A DNA stretch of 64,000 nucleotides from Xanthomonas bromi. Its GTDB lineage: Bacteria; Pseudomonadota; Gammaproteobacteria; Xanthomonadales; Xanthomonadaceae. Of this stretch, positions 21,355 through 35,046 are shown piece by piece. The notes beneath the pieces were generated by a model. That model saw only the letters and a list, made by a program, of their open reading frames with translations, made no database searches and was not told where the DNA came from. A program made the translations under genes and the position numbers. The stretch covers positions 38,100 through 102,099 of the forward strand of contig NZ_FLTX01000042.1 of the NCBI RefSeq assembly GCF_900092025.1, given 5' to 3'. Every line of letters begins with the position of its first letter. The stretch's first letter is position 1.

Positions 21355-22480
21355 ATGATCGAAACCAATCCGATCCGCCAGCGCATCACCGATCTCAACG
21401 ATCGCGTGCTCTCGCTCAGGGGGTATCTTTGACTACGACGTCAAGAAAGAGCGTCTAGAGGAAGTCAGCCGGGAGCTTGAGAGCCCCGACGTGTGGAACG
21501 ACGCCGAGCGCGCGCAGGCCCTGGGGCGCGAGCGTTCGATGCTGGAAAAGACCGTGGTCGGCATTGCCGATGTGCTGTCGGGTCTGGCCGATGCGGGCGA
21601 CCTGCTCGATCTGGCCGAGAGCGAACAGGACGACGACACGGCAGTGGCGGTGATCGCCGATCTGGACAAGTACCAGGCGCATGTCGAAAAGCTGGAATTC
21701 CAGCGCATGTTCTCCGGGCAGATGGACGGCGCCAACGCGTTCGTCGACATCCAGGCCGGCGCCGGTGGCACCGAGGCGCAGGACTGGGCCGAGATCCTGT
21801 TGCGCATGTACCTGCGCTGGGCCGAGTCGCGCGGCTGGAAAACCGAGCTGATGGAAGTGTCCGGTGGCGAAGTCGCGGGCATCAAGTCGGCCACGATCCG
21901 CATCGAAGGCGAGTACGCCTATGGTTGGTTGAAGACCGAGATCGGCGTGCACCGGCTGGTGCGCAAATCGCCATTCGATTCGGACAACCGTCGCCATACC
22001 AGCTTCACCTCGGTGTTCGTGTCACCGGAAGTGGACGACAACATCGAGATCGACATCAACCCGGCCGACCTGCGCACCGACGTGTATCGCTCGTCCGGCG
22101 CAGGTGGTCAGCACGTCAACAAGACCGAATCGGCGGTGCGTATCACGCATATTCCGACCAACACGGTCGTGGCCTGCCAGACCGGCCGCAGCCAGCACCA
22201 GAACCGCGACAACGCGATGAAGATGCTGGCCGCCAAGTTGTACGAGCTGGAAGTGCAGAAGCGCAACGTCGAGCGCGACGCGCTGGAAGCCACCAAGTCC
22301 GACATCGGCTGGGGCAGCCAGATCCGCAATTACGTGCTCGATCAGAGCCGCATCAAGGATCTGCGTACCGGCATCGAACGCAGCGACACCCAGAAGGTGC
22401 TGGACGGCGACCTGGACGAATTCGTCGAGGCCAGCCTGAAAGCCGGTCTGGCAGCGGGTTCCAAACGCCTGGATGCCTGA
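21355..22480 (+). CDS. prfB: Peptide chain release factor 2, with programmed +1 frameshift
   Basis: Terminates translation at UGA and UAA. The coding sequence is 21355-21429 joined to 21431-22480. The first 25 codons end LSLRGYL at an in-frame TGA (21430-21432); skipping T 21430 continues as [11 protein letters not shown]. The total of 374 residues matches RF2 length. The GGQ peptidyl-hydrolysis motif is in [17 protein letters not shown]. The RF2 anticodon-like region falls near the [13 protein letters not shown] stretch upstream. Autoregulation by RF2 level is established for this frameshift design in E. coli and most bacteria. lysS follows after about 200 bp, as in E. coli prfB-lysS. Confidence 0.97.
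21418..21433 (+). promoter_or_regulatory. prfB programmed frameshift signal
   Basis: The sequence AGGGGGTATCTTTGAC gives an internal Shine-Dalgarno (AGGGGG), three bases, then the slippery CTT followed by the stop TGA and C, as in the known RF2 autoregulatory site. Low RF2 lets the ribosome pause and slip forward one base. Confidence 0.97.
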
Positions 22481-22684
22481 CCGCCGCGCGGGGCGAACGT
22501 CGCGACGGCCGCCCGGTGCAGCGCTGCAATGCCTGTGAAGCAGCGATGGTAATGCGCTCCGGCTCCGGGCGACGCGGATAACGCGTAACTTCGTCACACG
22601 CTCATTGTAATAAAGAGTGCCGGCGTCGCCGGTCCTCACTCCCCACCGGGCATTCGCCCGACCTATAGCAGACCCATTCCCGCC

Positions 22685-24202
<1,518 letters not shown>

Positions 24203-24341
24203 TTTTTCGTGCTGTCGGTGTGACGACGGCACAGATACTGCATATGCTAGGGCGGAGCCTCGAACAGCGTATCGTCCGGGGGAGTCGGCGCAGGGGCCGG
24301 CGTCATCGCTTTTCCGTTCTCGAGATAGAGGAGCAACGGCT

Positions 24342-25478
24342 ATGCAGGATGTTTCAGGGAGTTCGCTTGGCGCGGTGTCGGCGGATACATGGGGAAGCTG
24401 TGCGGAAAAGGCGGATCTGGGATTGAACATCATCATTGTCGATGACCAGATGTCCGCGCGGACGATGCTGCGTCATGTCATCGAGGACATCGCGCCGGAG
24501 CTCAAGGTCTACGATTTCGGTGATCCGCTCGACGCCTTGGCCTGGTGCGAAGCCGGGCGCGTGGATCTGTTGCTGCTGGACTACCGCATGCCGGGCATGG
24601 ATGGTCTGGAATTCGCCCGTCGGCTGCGCCGTTTGCCCAGCCATCGCGATATTCCGATCATCCTGATTACCATCGTCGGCGACGAACCGATTCGTCAGGC
24701 GGCGCTGGAAGCCGGGGTGATCGACTTCCTGGTCAAACCGATTCGCCCGCGCGAACTGCGCGCACGCTGCTCCAATTTGCTGCAGCTGCGTCAGCAAAGC
24801 GAGAGCGTCAAGCAACGCGCGCTGTCGCTGGAGCAGCGCCTGTTGGCCAGCATGAACGAGGTCGAAGAGCGTGAGCGCGAAACCTTGTCGCGACTGGCGC
24901 GCGCCATCGAATACCGCGATTCAGGCACCAGTGCGTTCCTGGAACGCATGTCGCATGTAGCCGGCTTGATTGCCGAGCAACTGGGGCTGTCGGAAGAAGA
25001 GGTGCGCATCATCGAGATGGCCGCACCGCTGCACGACATGGGCAAGATCGCCATTCCCGATTCGGTGCTGCTCAAGCCGGGCAAGCTCACCGACGACGAG
25101 ATGAGCATCATGAAGCGCCATCCGCGCATCGGTTACGAACTGCTCAGCGGCAGCCAGAACCGTTTCATTCAGGTCGGCGCCTTGATCGCGCTGCGTCACC
25201 ACGAGCGGTATGACGGCACCGGCTATCCGGACGGCCTGGTCGGCGAAGCGATTCCGCTGGAAGCGCGTATCGTCGCCGTGGCCGACGTGTTCGACGCCCT
25301 GCTGTCGCCGCGTCCGTACAAGGACGCGTGGACGATGGATGCCGCGCTGGCCTATCTCTACGCGCAACGCGGCCGCTTGTTCGACCCGCGCTGTGTGGAT
25401 GCGCTGCTGCGCGGCCGCGCGCAGCTGGACCAGATCTGCGGGGAATTTTCCACCGCATCGGCGCGCCCCGGGGTGTGA
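24342..25478 (+). CDS. rpfG: Response regulator RpfG, HD-GYP c-di-GMP phosphodiesterase
   Basis: 378 residues, equal to Xanthomonas campestris RpfG. The receiver domain starts LNIIIVDDQMSARTML, with phospho-acceptor D80 in LLLLDYRMPGMDG and conserved K in FLVKPIRP. A helical linker then leads to an HD-GYP domain with HD in PLHDMGKIAIPD (about 230-231) and HHERYDGTGYPDG (about 286-298). It degrades c-di-GMP when activated by RpfC, turning on extracellular enzymes and virulence functions. ATG 24342 is preceded by GAGGAG. Its stop is one base before the rpfH start, so rpfG, rpfH and rpfC form one operon. Confidence 0.98.
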   Translation: MQDVSGSSLGAVSADTWGSCAEKADLGLNIIIVDDQMSARTMLRHVIEDIAPELKVYDFGDPLDALAWCEAGRVDLLLLDYRMPGMDGLEFARRLRRLPSHRDIPIILITIVGDEPIRQAALEAGVIDFLVKPIRPRELRARCSNLLQLRQQSESVKQRALSLEQRLLASMNEVEERERETLSRLARAIEYRDSGTSAFLERMSHVAGLIAEQLGLSEEEVRIIEMAAPLHDMGKIAIPDSVLLKPGKLTDDEMSIMKRHPRIGYELLSGSQNRFIQVGALIALRHHERYDGTGYPDGLVGEAIPLEARIVAVADVFDALLSPRPYKDAWTMDAALAYLYAQRGRLFDPRCVDALLRGRAQLDQICGEFSTASARPGV

Positions 25479-25479
25479 G

Positions 25480-26102
25480 GTGAAGGTGGTGCCCAGCCAG
25501 CTGCGTGCTCGACTCGCCCGGCGCGCCGACAGCGAGCACGCTCAGGCCCTGGTGGGCATCACGCTGATTGCGCTGATCCTGGTCTACCCGCTGATCTGCG
25601 CTCCCTGGTGGCCGGTCTCCGGGCGCCAGTTGCGTCTGGTCGCGATCGGTCATGCGACAGCCTTGCCGATCTTTTGCTGGATTGTGGCAAATCCGCAACG
25701 CTCGCAGCTGCGGCGTACGCTTGGGATGCTTGCCGACTACGGCTTGATCGGGCTGGCAATGCCCGGATGGGCGCACCGTTGGCCTGTCTGTACGTCGTGT
25801 TGTTCTGGATCACGATCGGCAACGGGCTGCGCTTCGGGAGCGGGGCGCTGCAGACCGCCCTGGCCATGACCACGCTCAGCTTCGGCACGACGCTTGCAGA
25901 CAGCAACCAGTGGCAGGGCCAGCTCGGCTTGGGGGGCGCGCGTGTGAGTGCGTTGATCATGGTTCCTATGTCATTGTTACGCACGCTACGCGAGCGGGGG
26001 ACCAGGCGATGGTCGGGTCGACGCCCGCAGCAGGTATCGACGCTGCTTTGCAGCACGGAAGGATCCCAACCCCATCGACGCCGCCGCGCGTCTGAGGCGT
26101 CT
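25480..26102 (+). pseudogene. rpfH: RpfH-like membrane protein, frameshifted remnant
   Basis: From GTG 25480 the frame reads V-K-V-V-P-S-Q-L-R-A-R-L-A-R-R-A-D-S-E-H-A-Q, close to the RpfC opening (SGRADSEHAQNLIRI), with two or three hydrophobic helices. The frame is lost near 25766: after GLIGLAMPG the match to the RpfC input domain continues one base out of register as APLACLYVVLFWITIGNGLR (compare LWVTIGNGLRYGSN in RpfC). RpfH is known as a relative of the RpfC sensory domain lying between rpfG and rpfC. A one-base loss explains the break. From ATG 25767 the second frame has no stop before rpfC and is in phase with it. Confidence 0.75.
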
Positions 26103-28283
26103 ATGAAGTCTCCATTGCCATGGTTGAAGCGGCGCCTGTCAGGGCGAGCAGATTCGGAACACGCGCAGAATCTGATCCGCATCATCATCACCACACTGTT
26201 CATTTCGTACCTGGGTTGGCGCTATCAGCACACCCACGGCGATACCTTGATGGCCACCTGGTTGATCCTGGTCGGCGAGCTGCTGGTGTCGCTCGGCTTG
26301 ATGGTGGCGATCCTGTTGCGTCCGCAGGTGTCGCACACGCGCCGTCTGATCGGCATGCTGCTCGACTACACCTGCACCGGCGCCATCATGGCGATTCAGG
26401 GCGAACCTGCTTCTCCGCTGTATGCGGTGTGTTTGTGGGTGACCATTGGCAACGGTCTGCGCTACGGCAGCAACTACCTGCGTGCGGCGACCGCGATGGG
26501 GAGCGTGTGCTTCCTCAGCGCCGTCCTGATCTCGCCCTATTGGAAGGCCAATCCCTATCTGAGTTGGGGCTTGTTGCTGGGCCTGATCGCGGTGCCGCTG
26601 TACTTCGATTCGCTGTTGCGCGCGATGACGCGTGCGGTGCGCGAGGCACGGCATGCCAACCAGGCCAAGAGCCGCTTCCTGGCCAACATGAGTCACGAGT
26701 TCCGTACACCCCTCAACGGGTTGTCGGGCATGACCGAAGTGCTGGCCGCCACGCGCCTGGATGCGGAGCAGAAAGAGTGTCTCAACACCATCCAGGCTTC
26801 GGCGCGCAGCCTGCTGTCGCTGGTGGAAGAGGTGCTCGACATTTCCGCGATCGAGGCCGGCAAGATCCGGATCGATCGCCAGGATTTTTCGCTGCGCGAG
26901 ATGATCGGCTCAGTCAACATGATCCTGCAGCCGCAAGCCAAGGGGCGGGGACTGGAGTACGGCACGCAGGTGGCCGACGAGGTGCCGGACGTGCTCAAGG
27001 GCGACACCGGCCATCTGCGCCAGGTGCTGCTCAACCTGCTGGGCAATGCGGTCAAGTTCACCGAGTACGGGCATGTGCTGCTGCGTGTCACGCGCGTGTC
27101 CGGCAGTGCCGACGAGGTCGTCCGGCTGCGCTTCGATGTCGAAGACACCGGCATCGGCGTGCCGATGGACATGCGCCCGCGGCTGTTCGAGGCGTTCGAG
27201 CAGGCGGACGTGGGCTTGTCGCGCCGCTATGAAGGCACCGGCCTGGGCACCACGATCGCCAAGGGCCTGGTCGAGGCGATGGGCGGCAGGATCGGCTTCA
27301 AGGAAAACCGTCCCGGGGGCAGCGTGTTCTGGTTCGAGTTGCCGATGGCGATCGGCCAGCCGGGGAAGGCCGCGCCGCCTCGCGCGTCGACCGGCGCGTT
27401 GGTGGAGGCCCCCGACGAGCTGGAATCCTCCAACGTCATCGCCTTCTCCAACCCGTTCCTGCGCCACCGCGCGCGCGTGCGCAGCATGCGCATGCTGGTG
27501 GCCGACGACCATGAAGCCAATCGCATGGTGTTGCAGCGATTGCTGGAAAAGGCCGGGCACAAGGTGATGTGCGTCAACGGCGCCGAGCAAGTACTCGATG
27601 CCATGGCCGAGGAGGATTTCGATGCGGTGATCGTGGATCTGCACATGCCAGGCATGAACGGCCTGGACATGCTGAAGCAACTGCGGGTCATGCAGGCCAG
27701 CGGGATGCGCTATACCCCGGTGGTGGTGCTCAGTGCCGACGTCACGCCGGACGCGATCCGCGCTTGCGAACAGGCCGGCGCGCGCGTGTTTCTGGCAAAG
27801 CCTGTGGTGGCCGGCAAACTGCTCGAGACGCTGGCCGAGCTGGCGGTCAGTACACGGCCCCTGGCCGCCCCGGCCACGTCCGTGCAAGTGCCGACCACCT
27901 TCGATGGCGTGCTCGATTCCCGCGTGCTGGACGAGCTGGCGGCGCTGGGCATGGGCGATGAATTCGAGCGTCAGTTCGTGCGCCAATGTCTGGAGGACGC
28001 ACAGAACTGCGTGAGTGCGATCGAGCGCGACGGCACGCGCTCGGATTGGGAGCAACTGCGCGAGAGCGCGCACGCGTTGCGCGGCGTCGCCAGCAATCTG
28101 GGCCTGGCGCAGGTGGCCAGCAGCGCTGGCGAACTGATGCGTCTGGCCGATTGGCAACTGCAGGCCGAATGGCGGCAGCGGTTGTCCGCGTTACGCGACC
28201 ACTTGCAGGCGGGAAGGGATGCACTCGACGCGCGCGTGCAAGGCGTCAAGGACGACGAGTGCTCCCCCCGGAGTAGCGAATAG
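26103..28283 (+). CDS. rpfC: Hybrid sensor histidine kinase RpfC, DSF receptor
   Basis: 726 residues as in other Xanthomonas. The N-terminal input region has about five membrane helices (20-170). The kinase core has H198 in FLANMSHEFRTPLNG and an ATPase with NLLGNAVKFTEYG, DTGIGVP and GTGLGTTIAKGL. The receiver has D512 in VIVDLHMPGMNG, and the HPt domain has H657 in ESAHALRGVASNLG. The positions coincide with the residues studied in X. campestris. RpfC senses the diffusible signal factor and phosphorylates RpfG; it also holds RpfF in check by direct binding. The gene ends 23 bp from the end of convergent rpfF. An in-frame upstream extension exists through the rpfH remnant, but ATG 26103 fits the family start. 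Confidence 0.98.
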   Translation: MKSPLPWLKRRLSGRADSEHAQNLIRIIITTLFISYLGWRYQHTHGDTLMATWLILVGELLVSLGLMVAILLRPQVSHTRRLIGMLLDYTCTGAIMAIQGEPASPLYAVCLWVTIGNGLRYGSNYLRAATAMGSVCFLSAVLISPYWKANPYLSWGLLLGLIAVPLYFDSLLRAMTRAVREARHANQAKSRFLANMSHEFRTPLNGLSGMTEVLAATRLDAEQKECLNTIQASARSLLSLVEEVLDISAIEAGKIRIDRQDFSLREMIGSVNMILQPQAKGRGLEYGTQVADEVPDVLKGDTGHLRQVLLNLLGNAVKFTEYGHVLLRVTRVSGSADEVVRLRFDVEDTGIGVPMDMRPRLFEAFEQADVGLSRRYEGTGLGTTIAKGLVEAMGGRIGFKENRPGGSVFWFELPMAIGQPGKAAPPRASTGALVEAPDELESSNVIAFSNPFLRHRARVRSMRMLVADDHEANRMVLQRLLEKAGHKVMCVNGAEQVLDAMAEEDFDAVIVDLHMPGMNGLDMLKQLRVMQASGMRYTPVVVLSADVTPDAIRACEQAGARVFLAKPVVAGKLLETLAELAVSTRPLAAPATSVQVPTTFDGVLDSRVLDELAALGMGDEFERQFVRQCLEDAQNCVSAIERDGTRSDWEQLRESAHALRGVASNLGLAQVASSAGELMRLADWQLQAEWRQRLSALRDHLQAGRDALDARVQGVKDDECSPRSSE

Positions 28284-28306
28284 ATAGCCAATAGACCGTC
28301 GACGCA

Positions 28307-29176
28307 TCAACTCGCGTCGAGTCCGGAGCGACGCGATTGCGCGCGGACCAGTCGGTCCATGGTACGCAGCGATTTCTCGCCCAACTGCATCGCCGTATCG
28401 ACCCAGATTTCGGTGATACGCATCATTTCTTCCAGCGGCACGGCAGTGGTCATTTCGCGCACTTGCTGCATCGCTGCCCAGGCGTGCGGCGTGCGCTTGC
28501 TTTCGCGTATCGCCTGTTCCACTGCAGCCACGCCCTGGCCACGCGGCACCACGCGATCGACCAGACCCATGCCGAGCAATTCCTCGGCCGAATACAGATT
28601 GCCTTCGAGCATGATCTTCTGCGCCAGCTGCGCGCTGACGCGCTGGCACATGAAGGAGTAGGCGCCCATCCCGGGAAACAGATCGAACAGCACTTCGGGC
28701 AGCCCCATCATCACGCCTTCCTCGGCAATGATGGTGTGGCAGCTCAGCGCTGCTTCGAAGCCGCCGCCGAGCGCATTGCCCTGGACCAGCGCGATGCTGT
28801 GCGCCCGCGCACCCAGGCCGACATGGAAGGCGTGTACGCCGCGCACGCAGCGTTGCGCATAGTCCAGCAGGCGCGCGCGGTCGCCTTCGCGAATGAGTTC
28901 GCAGAACAACGCCAGGTCGCCGCCCAGATTGAACACGTCGCTGTCCGATGCCAGCACCACGTGGGGGGCCAGAACACCGGCGGTGGTGAGACGCTGCCCC
29001 AGGTTGGTCTGATAGCCGGTGATGTCGTCGACCAGTCGGCTGGAAAAGCAGGCGCGCCCCGGATTGACGGCGAGGTCGGCATGCATATGGATCCAGTACA
29101 CGTCACGCTGCGGTTCTTCGATGATGCGTAGGGTTGAACCGATGTTGGTGCGAATGAACGGTTGAACAGCAGACAT
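28307..29176 (-). CDS. rpfF: DSF synthase RpfF (crotonase family)
   Basis: 289 residues, the standard RpfF length, from ATG 29176 (M-S-A-V-Q-P-F-I-R-T). A crotonase fold with the two catalytic glutamates at the known positions: E141 in GGGFEAALS and E161 in GLPEVLFDLFPG. It has thioesterase and dehydratase activity on 3-hydroxyacyl-ACP to release cis-2-unsaturated fatty acid signals. It is transcribed in the same direction as rpfB, 176 bp downstream of it, and converges with rpfC. Confidence 0.98.
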   Translation of the reverse strand: MSAVQPFIRTNIGSTLRIIEEPQRDVYWIHMHADLAVNPGRACFSSRLVDDITGYQTNLGQRLTTAGVLAPHVVLASDSDVFNLGGDLALFCELIREGDRARLLDYAQRCVRGVHAFHVGLGARAHSIALVQGNALGGGFEAALSCHTIIAEEGVMMGLPEVLFDLFPGMGAYSFMCQRVSAQLAQKIMLEGNLYSAEELLGMGLVDRVVPRGQGVAAVEQAIRESKRTPHAWAAMQQVREMTTAVPLEEMMRITEIWVDTAMQLGEKSLRTMDRLVRAQSRRSGLDAS

Positions 29177-29282
29177 GGTGGTTCTCCGTGAAGACCGTCC
29201 GGCCGGCCGCCTTTCGGACGGAGACGAGGTTGAACGCGTGAGCGTGCGCCGACAGCGGATTCTATGCGTGCAAAAGCAAACA

Positions 29283-29308
29283 CCCGCAAGGCCTTGTGGC
29301 ATTGCGGG
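29283..29308 (-). terminator. Hairpin downstream of rpfB
   Basis: Arms CCCGCAA (29283-29289) and TTGCGGG (29302-29308). On the minus strand the hairpin is followed by a T-rich stretch (TTTGCTTTTG). It lies between rpfB and rpfF, so it may attenuate read-through and leave rpfF to its own promoter. Confidence 0.55.
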
Positions 29309-29352
29309 CGTCGTCGAAGGCTGAATGCTTTTGGTCTTCGGCAGAACTGGTA

Positions 29353-31035
29353 TTACGCCTTGGGCGCATTCCGGAGTTCGCGGCGCAGGATCTTGCCGAC
29401 GTTGGTCTTCGGCAGTTCCTTGCGGAACTCGATCACCCGGGGCTGCTTGTAGCCGGTGAGGTTGGCGCGGCAATGCGCTTTCACGTCGTCGGCAGTGAGA
29501 GTAGGATCCTTCTTGACGATGACGGCCTTGACGATCTCGCCTGACTTTTCATCCGGCATGCCCACGGCCGCAACTTCCAGCACGCCCGGCATTTCGGCGA
29601 TCACGTCTTCGATCTCGTTGGGGTACACGTTGAAGCCGGACACCAGAATCATGTCCTTTTTGCGATCGACGATGTACACGAAGCCCTGCGCGTCCATCCG
29701 CGCGATATCGCCGGTATGCAGCCAATCTTCGGCATCCATCACCTTGGCGGTCTCTTCGGGCTTCTTCCAGTAGCCCTTCATCACCTGCGGGCCCTTGATG
29801 CACAGCTCGCCGATCTCGCCGATCGCCAGCTCCGCACCGGCGTCGTCCTTGATGCAGGCATCGGTGGACGGAATCGGCAATCCGATCGAGCCGTTGTAGT
29901 CCTTCAGGTCCATCGGGTTGATGCAGGCGGCCGGTGAGGTTTCGGTCAGGCCGTAGGCTTCGACCAACGTGAGGCCGGTAACTTTCTTCCATCGCTCGGC
30001 GACCGAACGCTGCACGGCCATGCCGCCACCCAGGGTCATCTTGAGCGCGGAAAAATCGATCTGATCGAAACCGGGCGTGTTGAGCAGACCATTGAACAGC
30101 GTGTTGACGCCAGTGAACGCGGTGAAGCGGGTCTTCTTCAGTTCCTTGACGAAGCCGGGCATGTCGCGCGGGTTGCTGATCAGGTGATTGCAGCCGCCAA
30201 TCTTCATGAAGACCAGGCCATTCGCCGTCAATGCGAAGATGTGGTACAGCGGCAACGCAGTGATGACCACTTCCTGGCCCTCCAACAACTGGCCGGTGCC
30301 ACCGATCCACTGGTGCGCCTGCTGCATATTGGCGACCAGATTGCGGTGGGTCAGCATCGCACCCTTGGCCACTCCGGTGGTGCCGCCGGTGTACTGCAGG
30401 AACGCGATGTCGTCGGGCTCGATCTGCAGCGTGGGCACGCTGTGCCTGCGGCCGAGCGCCAGCGCCTCGCAGAAGCGGATCGCGCCGTTGATGCGGTAAT
30501 CCGGTACCAGCTTCTTGACGTACTTGACGACGAAGTTGACCAACGTCGCCTTGGGAAAGCCCAGCATGTCGCCCAGGCCGGTGGTGATCACCTGCTTGAC
30601 CGGCGTATCGGCGACGACCTGCTGCACGGTGGTACCGAAGTTGTCGATGACCACCAGCACGCTGGCGCCGGAGTCGATCAACTGATGCTTGAGTTCACGC
30701 GGGGTGTAGAGCGGGTTGACGTTGACCACCGTCAGCCCGGCACGCAGCACGCCGAACGTGGCGATCGGATACTGCAGGCAGTTGGGCATCATCAGCGCAA
30801 CGCGGTCGCCTTTCTTCAATTGCAGCTCGCCCAGCAGGTAGGCGGCGAATTGTTCGACCAGTTGGTCTGCTTCGCGATAGGTGATGGTCTTGCCGAAGCT
30901 GTGATACGCAGGACGCTCGGCAAAGCGCGCGACGGAGGTGGCGAAGACCTCGGCCACCGTGCGGAACTGTGTGAGATCGATTTCGGCGGCAACGCCGGCC
31001 GGATAACTTTGCAACCAAGGACGTGCCTGATTCAT
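29353..31035 (-). CDS. rpfB: Long-chain fatty acyl-CoA ligase RpfB
   Basis: 560 residues from ATG 31035, which is preceded on the minus strand by GGAGGGG. ANL superfamily motifs: A3 LQYTGGTTGVAKGAML, the AYGLTETSPA block, DWLHTGDIARMD and the C-terminal lysine region QPRVIEFRKELPKTNVGKIL. RpfB activates free fatty acids, including DSF-type molecules, and takes part in signal turnover and fatty-acid uptake in Xanthomonas. Upstream lies a divergent broken lipoprotein gene. Confidence 0.96.
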   Translation of the reverse strand: MNQARPWLQSYPAGVAAEIDLTQFRTVAEVFATSVARFAERPAYHSFGKTITYREADQLVEQFAAYLLGELQLKKGDRVALMMPNCLQYPIATFGVLRAGLTVVNVNPLYTPRELKHQLIDSGASVLVVIDNFGTTVQQVVADTPVKQVITTGLGDMLGFPKATLVNFVVKYVKKLVPDYRINGAIRFCEALALGRRHSVPTLQIEPDDIAFLQYTGGTTGVAKGAMLTHRNLVANMQQAHQWIGGTGQLLEGQEVVITALPLYHIFALTANGLVFMKIGGCNHLISNPRDMPGFVKELKKTRFTAFTGVNTLFNGLLNTPGFDQIDFSALKMTLGGGMAVQRSVAERWKKVTGLTLVEAYGLTETSPAACINPMDLKDYNGSIGLPIPSTDACIKDDAGAELAIGEIGELCIKGPQVMKGYWKKPEETAKVMDAEDWLHTGDIARMDAQGFVYIVDRKKDMILVSGFNVYPNEIEDVIAEMPGVLEVAAVGMPDEKSGEIVKAVIVKKDPTLTADDVKAHCRANLTGYKQPRVIEFRKELPKTNVGKILRRELRNAPKA

Positions 31036-31132
31036 CTGCCCCCCTCCAGGGTGTTCTCGACGTGCCGCAGTGTGTTCCACGGCGTTACAACAGTCGGCAG
31101 CATACCGTCATGAATGGAAAAGGCGAAGCGTG

Positions 31133-31554
31133 ATGCAGGGCAATATTCGTTGGTGGCAATGGGGGCTGGTGCTCACATGGATGGCGCTGCTTGCCGGGTG
31201 CGCGCGCCCGGCGCCGGAGCAGCGCTTGCGCCAGACCGTGGCGCAGATGCAGGCAGCGATCGAGGCGCACGATGTGGGCAAGGCGATGCAGCCGGTGGCG
31301 GCCGATTTCGTGGGCGAGCAGGGCCTGGATGCCGCCGGCCTGCGCCGCCTGCTGCAACTGCTGGGCAGCGGCAAGATCGGCGTGACCCTGGGACCGATGG
31401 ATGTGCGACTCCAAGGTACGACCGCCACTGCCAGCTTCACCGCGCTGCTCACCGGGGGCGATGGCCGCTGCCTGCCCGCGAGCAGGCGCAGACCTATCAG
31501 CTGACCACCGGCTTGCGTCTGCAGGACGGCGACTGGCAGCTCTACCACGCGTAA
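31133..31554 (+). pseudogene. Small lipoprotein with NTF2-like body, one frameshift
   Basis: From ATG 31133: a signal peptide with lipobox (TWMALLAGC, Cys about residue 23), then RLRQTVAQMQAAIEAHDVGKAMQPVAADFV. This is the helical start of NTF2/SnoaL-like export proteins. The frame is lost near 31471 after ALLTGGDG. The correct ending (LPAREQAQTYQLTTGLRLQD ... WQLYHA) is one base out of register, and adding one G restores it. A repaired product is about 140 residues. Function unknown. Confidence 0.65.
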
Positions 31555-31881
31555 TGGGCGCCGGCAGGCCAGTAGGGCTATCGGTGAGGGGGAGGGTGCC
31601 GCGACAGACGCTACGACCCTGCAGTTCACGCTTGAACGTGCACACCGTGCCTGGCGCGGAGACTGGTACCGATTGTTGCGCTTGCGTTGCAACGGTCAGC
31701 CGCGCCCATATTCCCGGCGTCGAGTTAGTGTCCTCGTGCGCGCTGCGTTGCAGGTTCGGGCATGGTCGCCGCGTGGCAGAACGGAGCACACGTCGTCATC
31801 GTTGCACTACGACGCAGTGCCGCTTCCAAAACGACATTCCCGCCAGCAGGCGGGAATGTCGGAGCAACACGGGTGGCGGAA
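31555..31881. other. 327-bp convergent gap between lipoprotein remnant and acnA
   Basis: No supportable ORF on either strand. Holds the acnA terminator hairpin near its right end. Confidence 0.5.
31833..31860 (-). terminator. acnA terminator
   Basis: Perfect 12-bp arms GACATTCCCGCC and GGCGGGAATGTC with a 4-base loop. On the minus strand it is followed by GTTTTGG. It lies 21 bases past the acnA stop. A classic intrinsic-terminator layout with a short T-run. Confidence 0.8.
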
Positions 31882-34650
<2,769 letters not shown>

Positions 34651-34742
34651 GCATCACTCCTATGGCGTCGAAGGCTTTAGGTAGGCGCCCATTCTGAGCG
34701 ATTCAGTGTGTACGCCCGGTGTGTCCGGAACGATCTGCCGGC

Positions 34743-34783
34743 TTGAGTACGACGTCCGAAGTACGTATCATGCGTGCATACTT
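34743..34783 (+). promoter_or_regulatory. Promoter and probable operator of the vapBC-type pair
   Basis: A sigma-70 type pair is visible: TTGAGT (34743-34748), 17 bases, TATCAT (34766-34771). An imperfect inverted repeat, AAGTACGTA (34759-34767) with TGCATACTT (34775-34783), overlaps the -10. Toxin-antitoxin operons are usually repressed by their antitoxin at such palindromes, so this is the likely VapB site. Confidence 0.6.
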
Positions 34784-34797
34784 TCTGGAGCATGCTC

Positions 34798-35046
34798 ATG
34801 GAAGCCACCGTTGCCGAACGCGGACAGATCACCCTGCCCAAGGCCGTGCGCGATGCCCTGGGCCTGACCAAGGGCACCACGCTCAAGATCGAACTCGATG
34901 GTGGGCGCATCATCTTGCGCAAGGATGTCAGCGAGGCGCTGCGCAAGGTGCGCGGCAAGTTCAAGCTGGTCGATGGCCTGACCAGCACCGACGAGGCCAT
35001 GCGCGCCATTCGCGGCCGCGCGCCCGGGGATCCGTTCGACCCATGA
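34798..35046 (+). CDS. AbrB/MazE-type antitoxin (VapB-like)
   Basis: 82 residues from ATG 34798, seven bases after GGAG. The N-terminal swapped-hairpin DNA-binding fold is readable as VAERGQITLPKAVRDALGLTKG, matching the SpoVT/AbrB pattern. The C-terminal tail (about 45-82) would wrap the toxin. The stop overlaps the toxin start (ATGA). It likely represses its own promoter at the palindrome 34759-34783. Confidence 0.85.
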   Translation: MEATVAERGQITLPKAVRDALGLTKGTTLKIELDGGRIILRKDVSEALRKVRGKFKLVDGLTSTDEAMRAIRGRAPGDPFDP

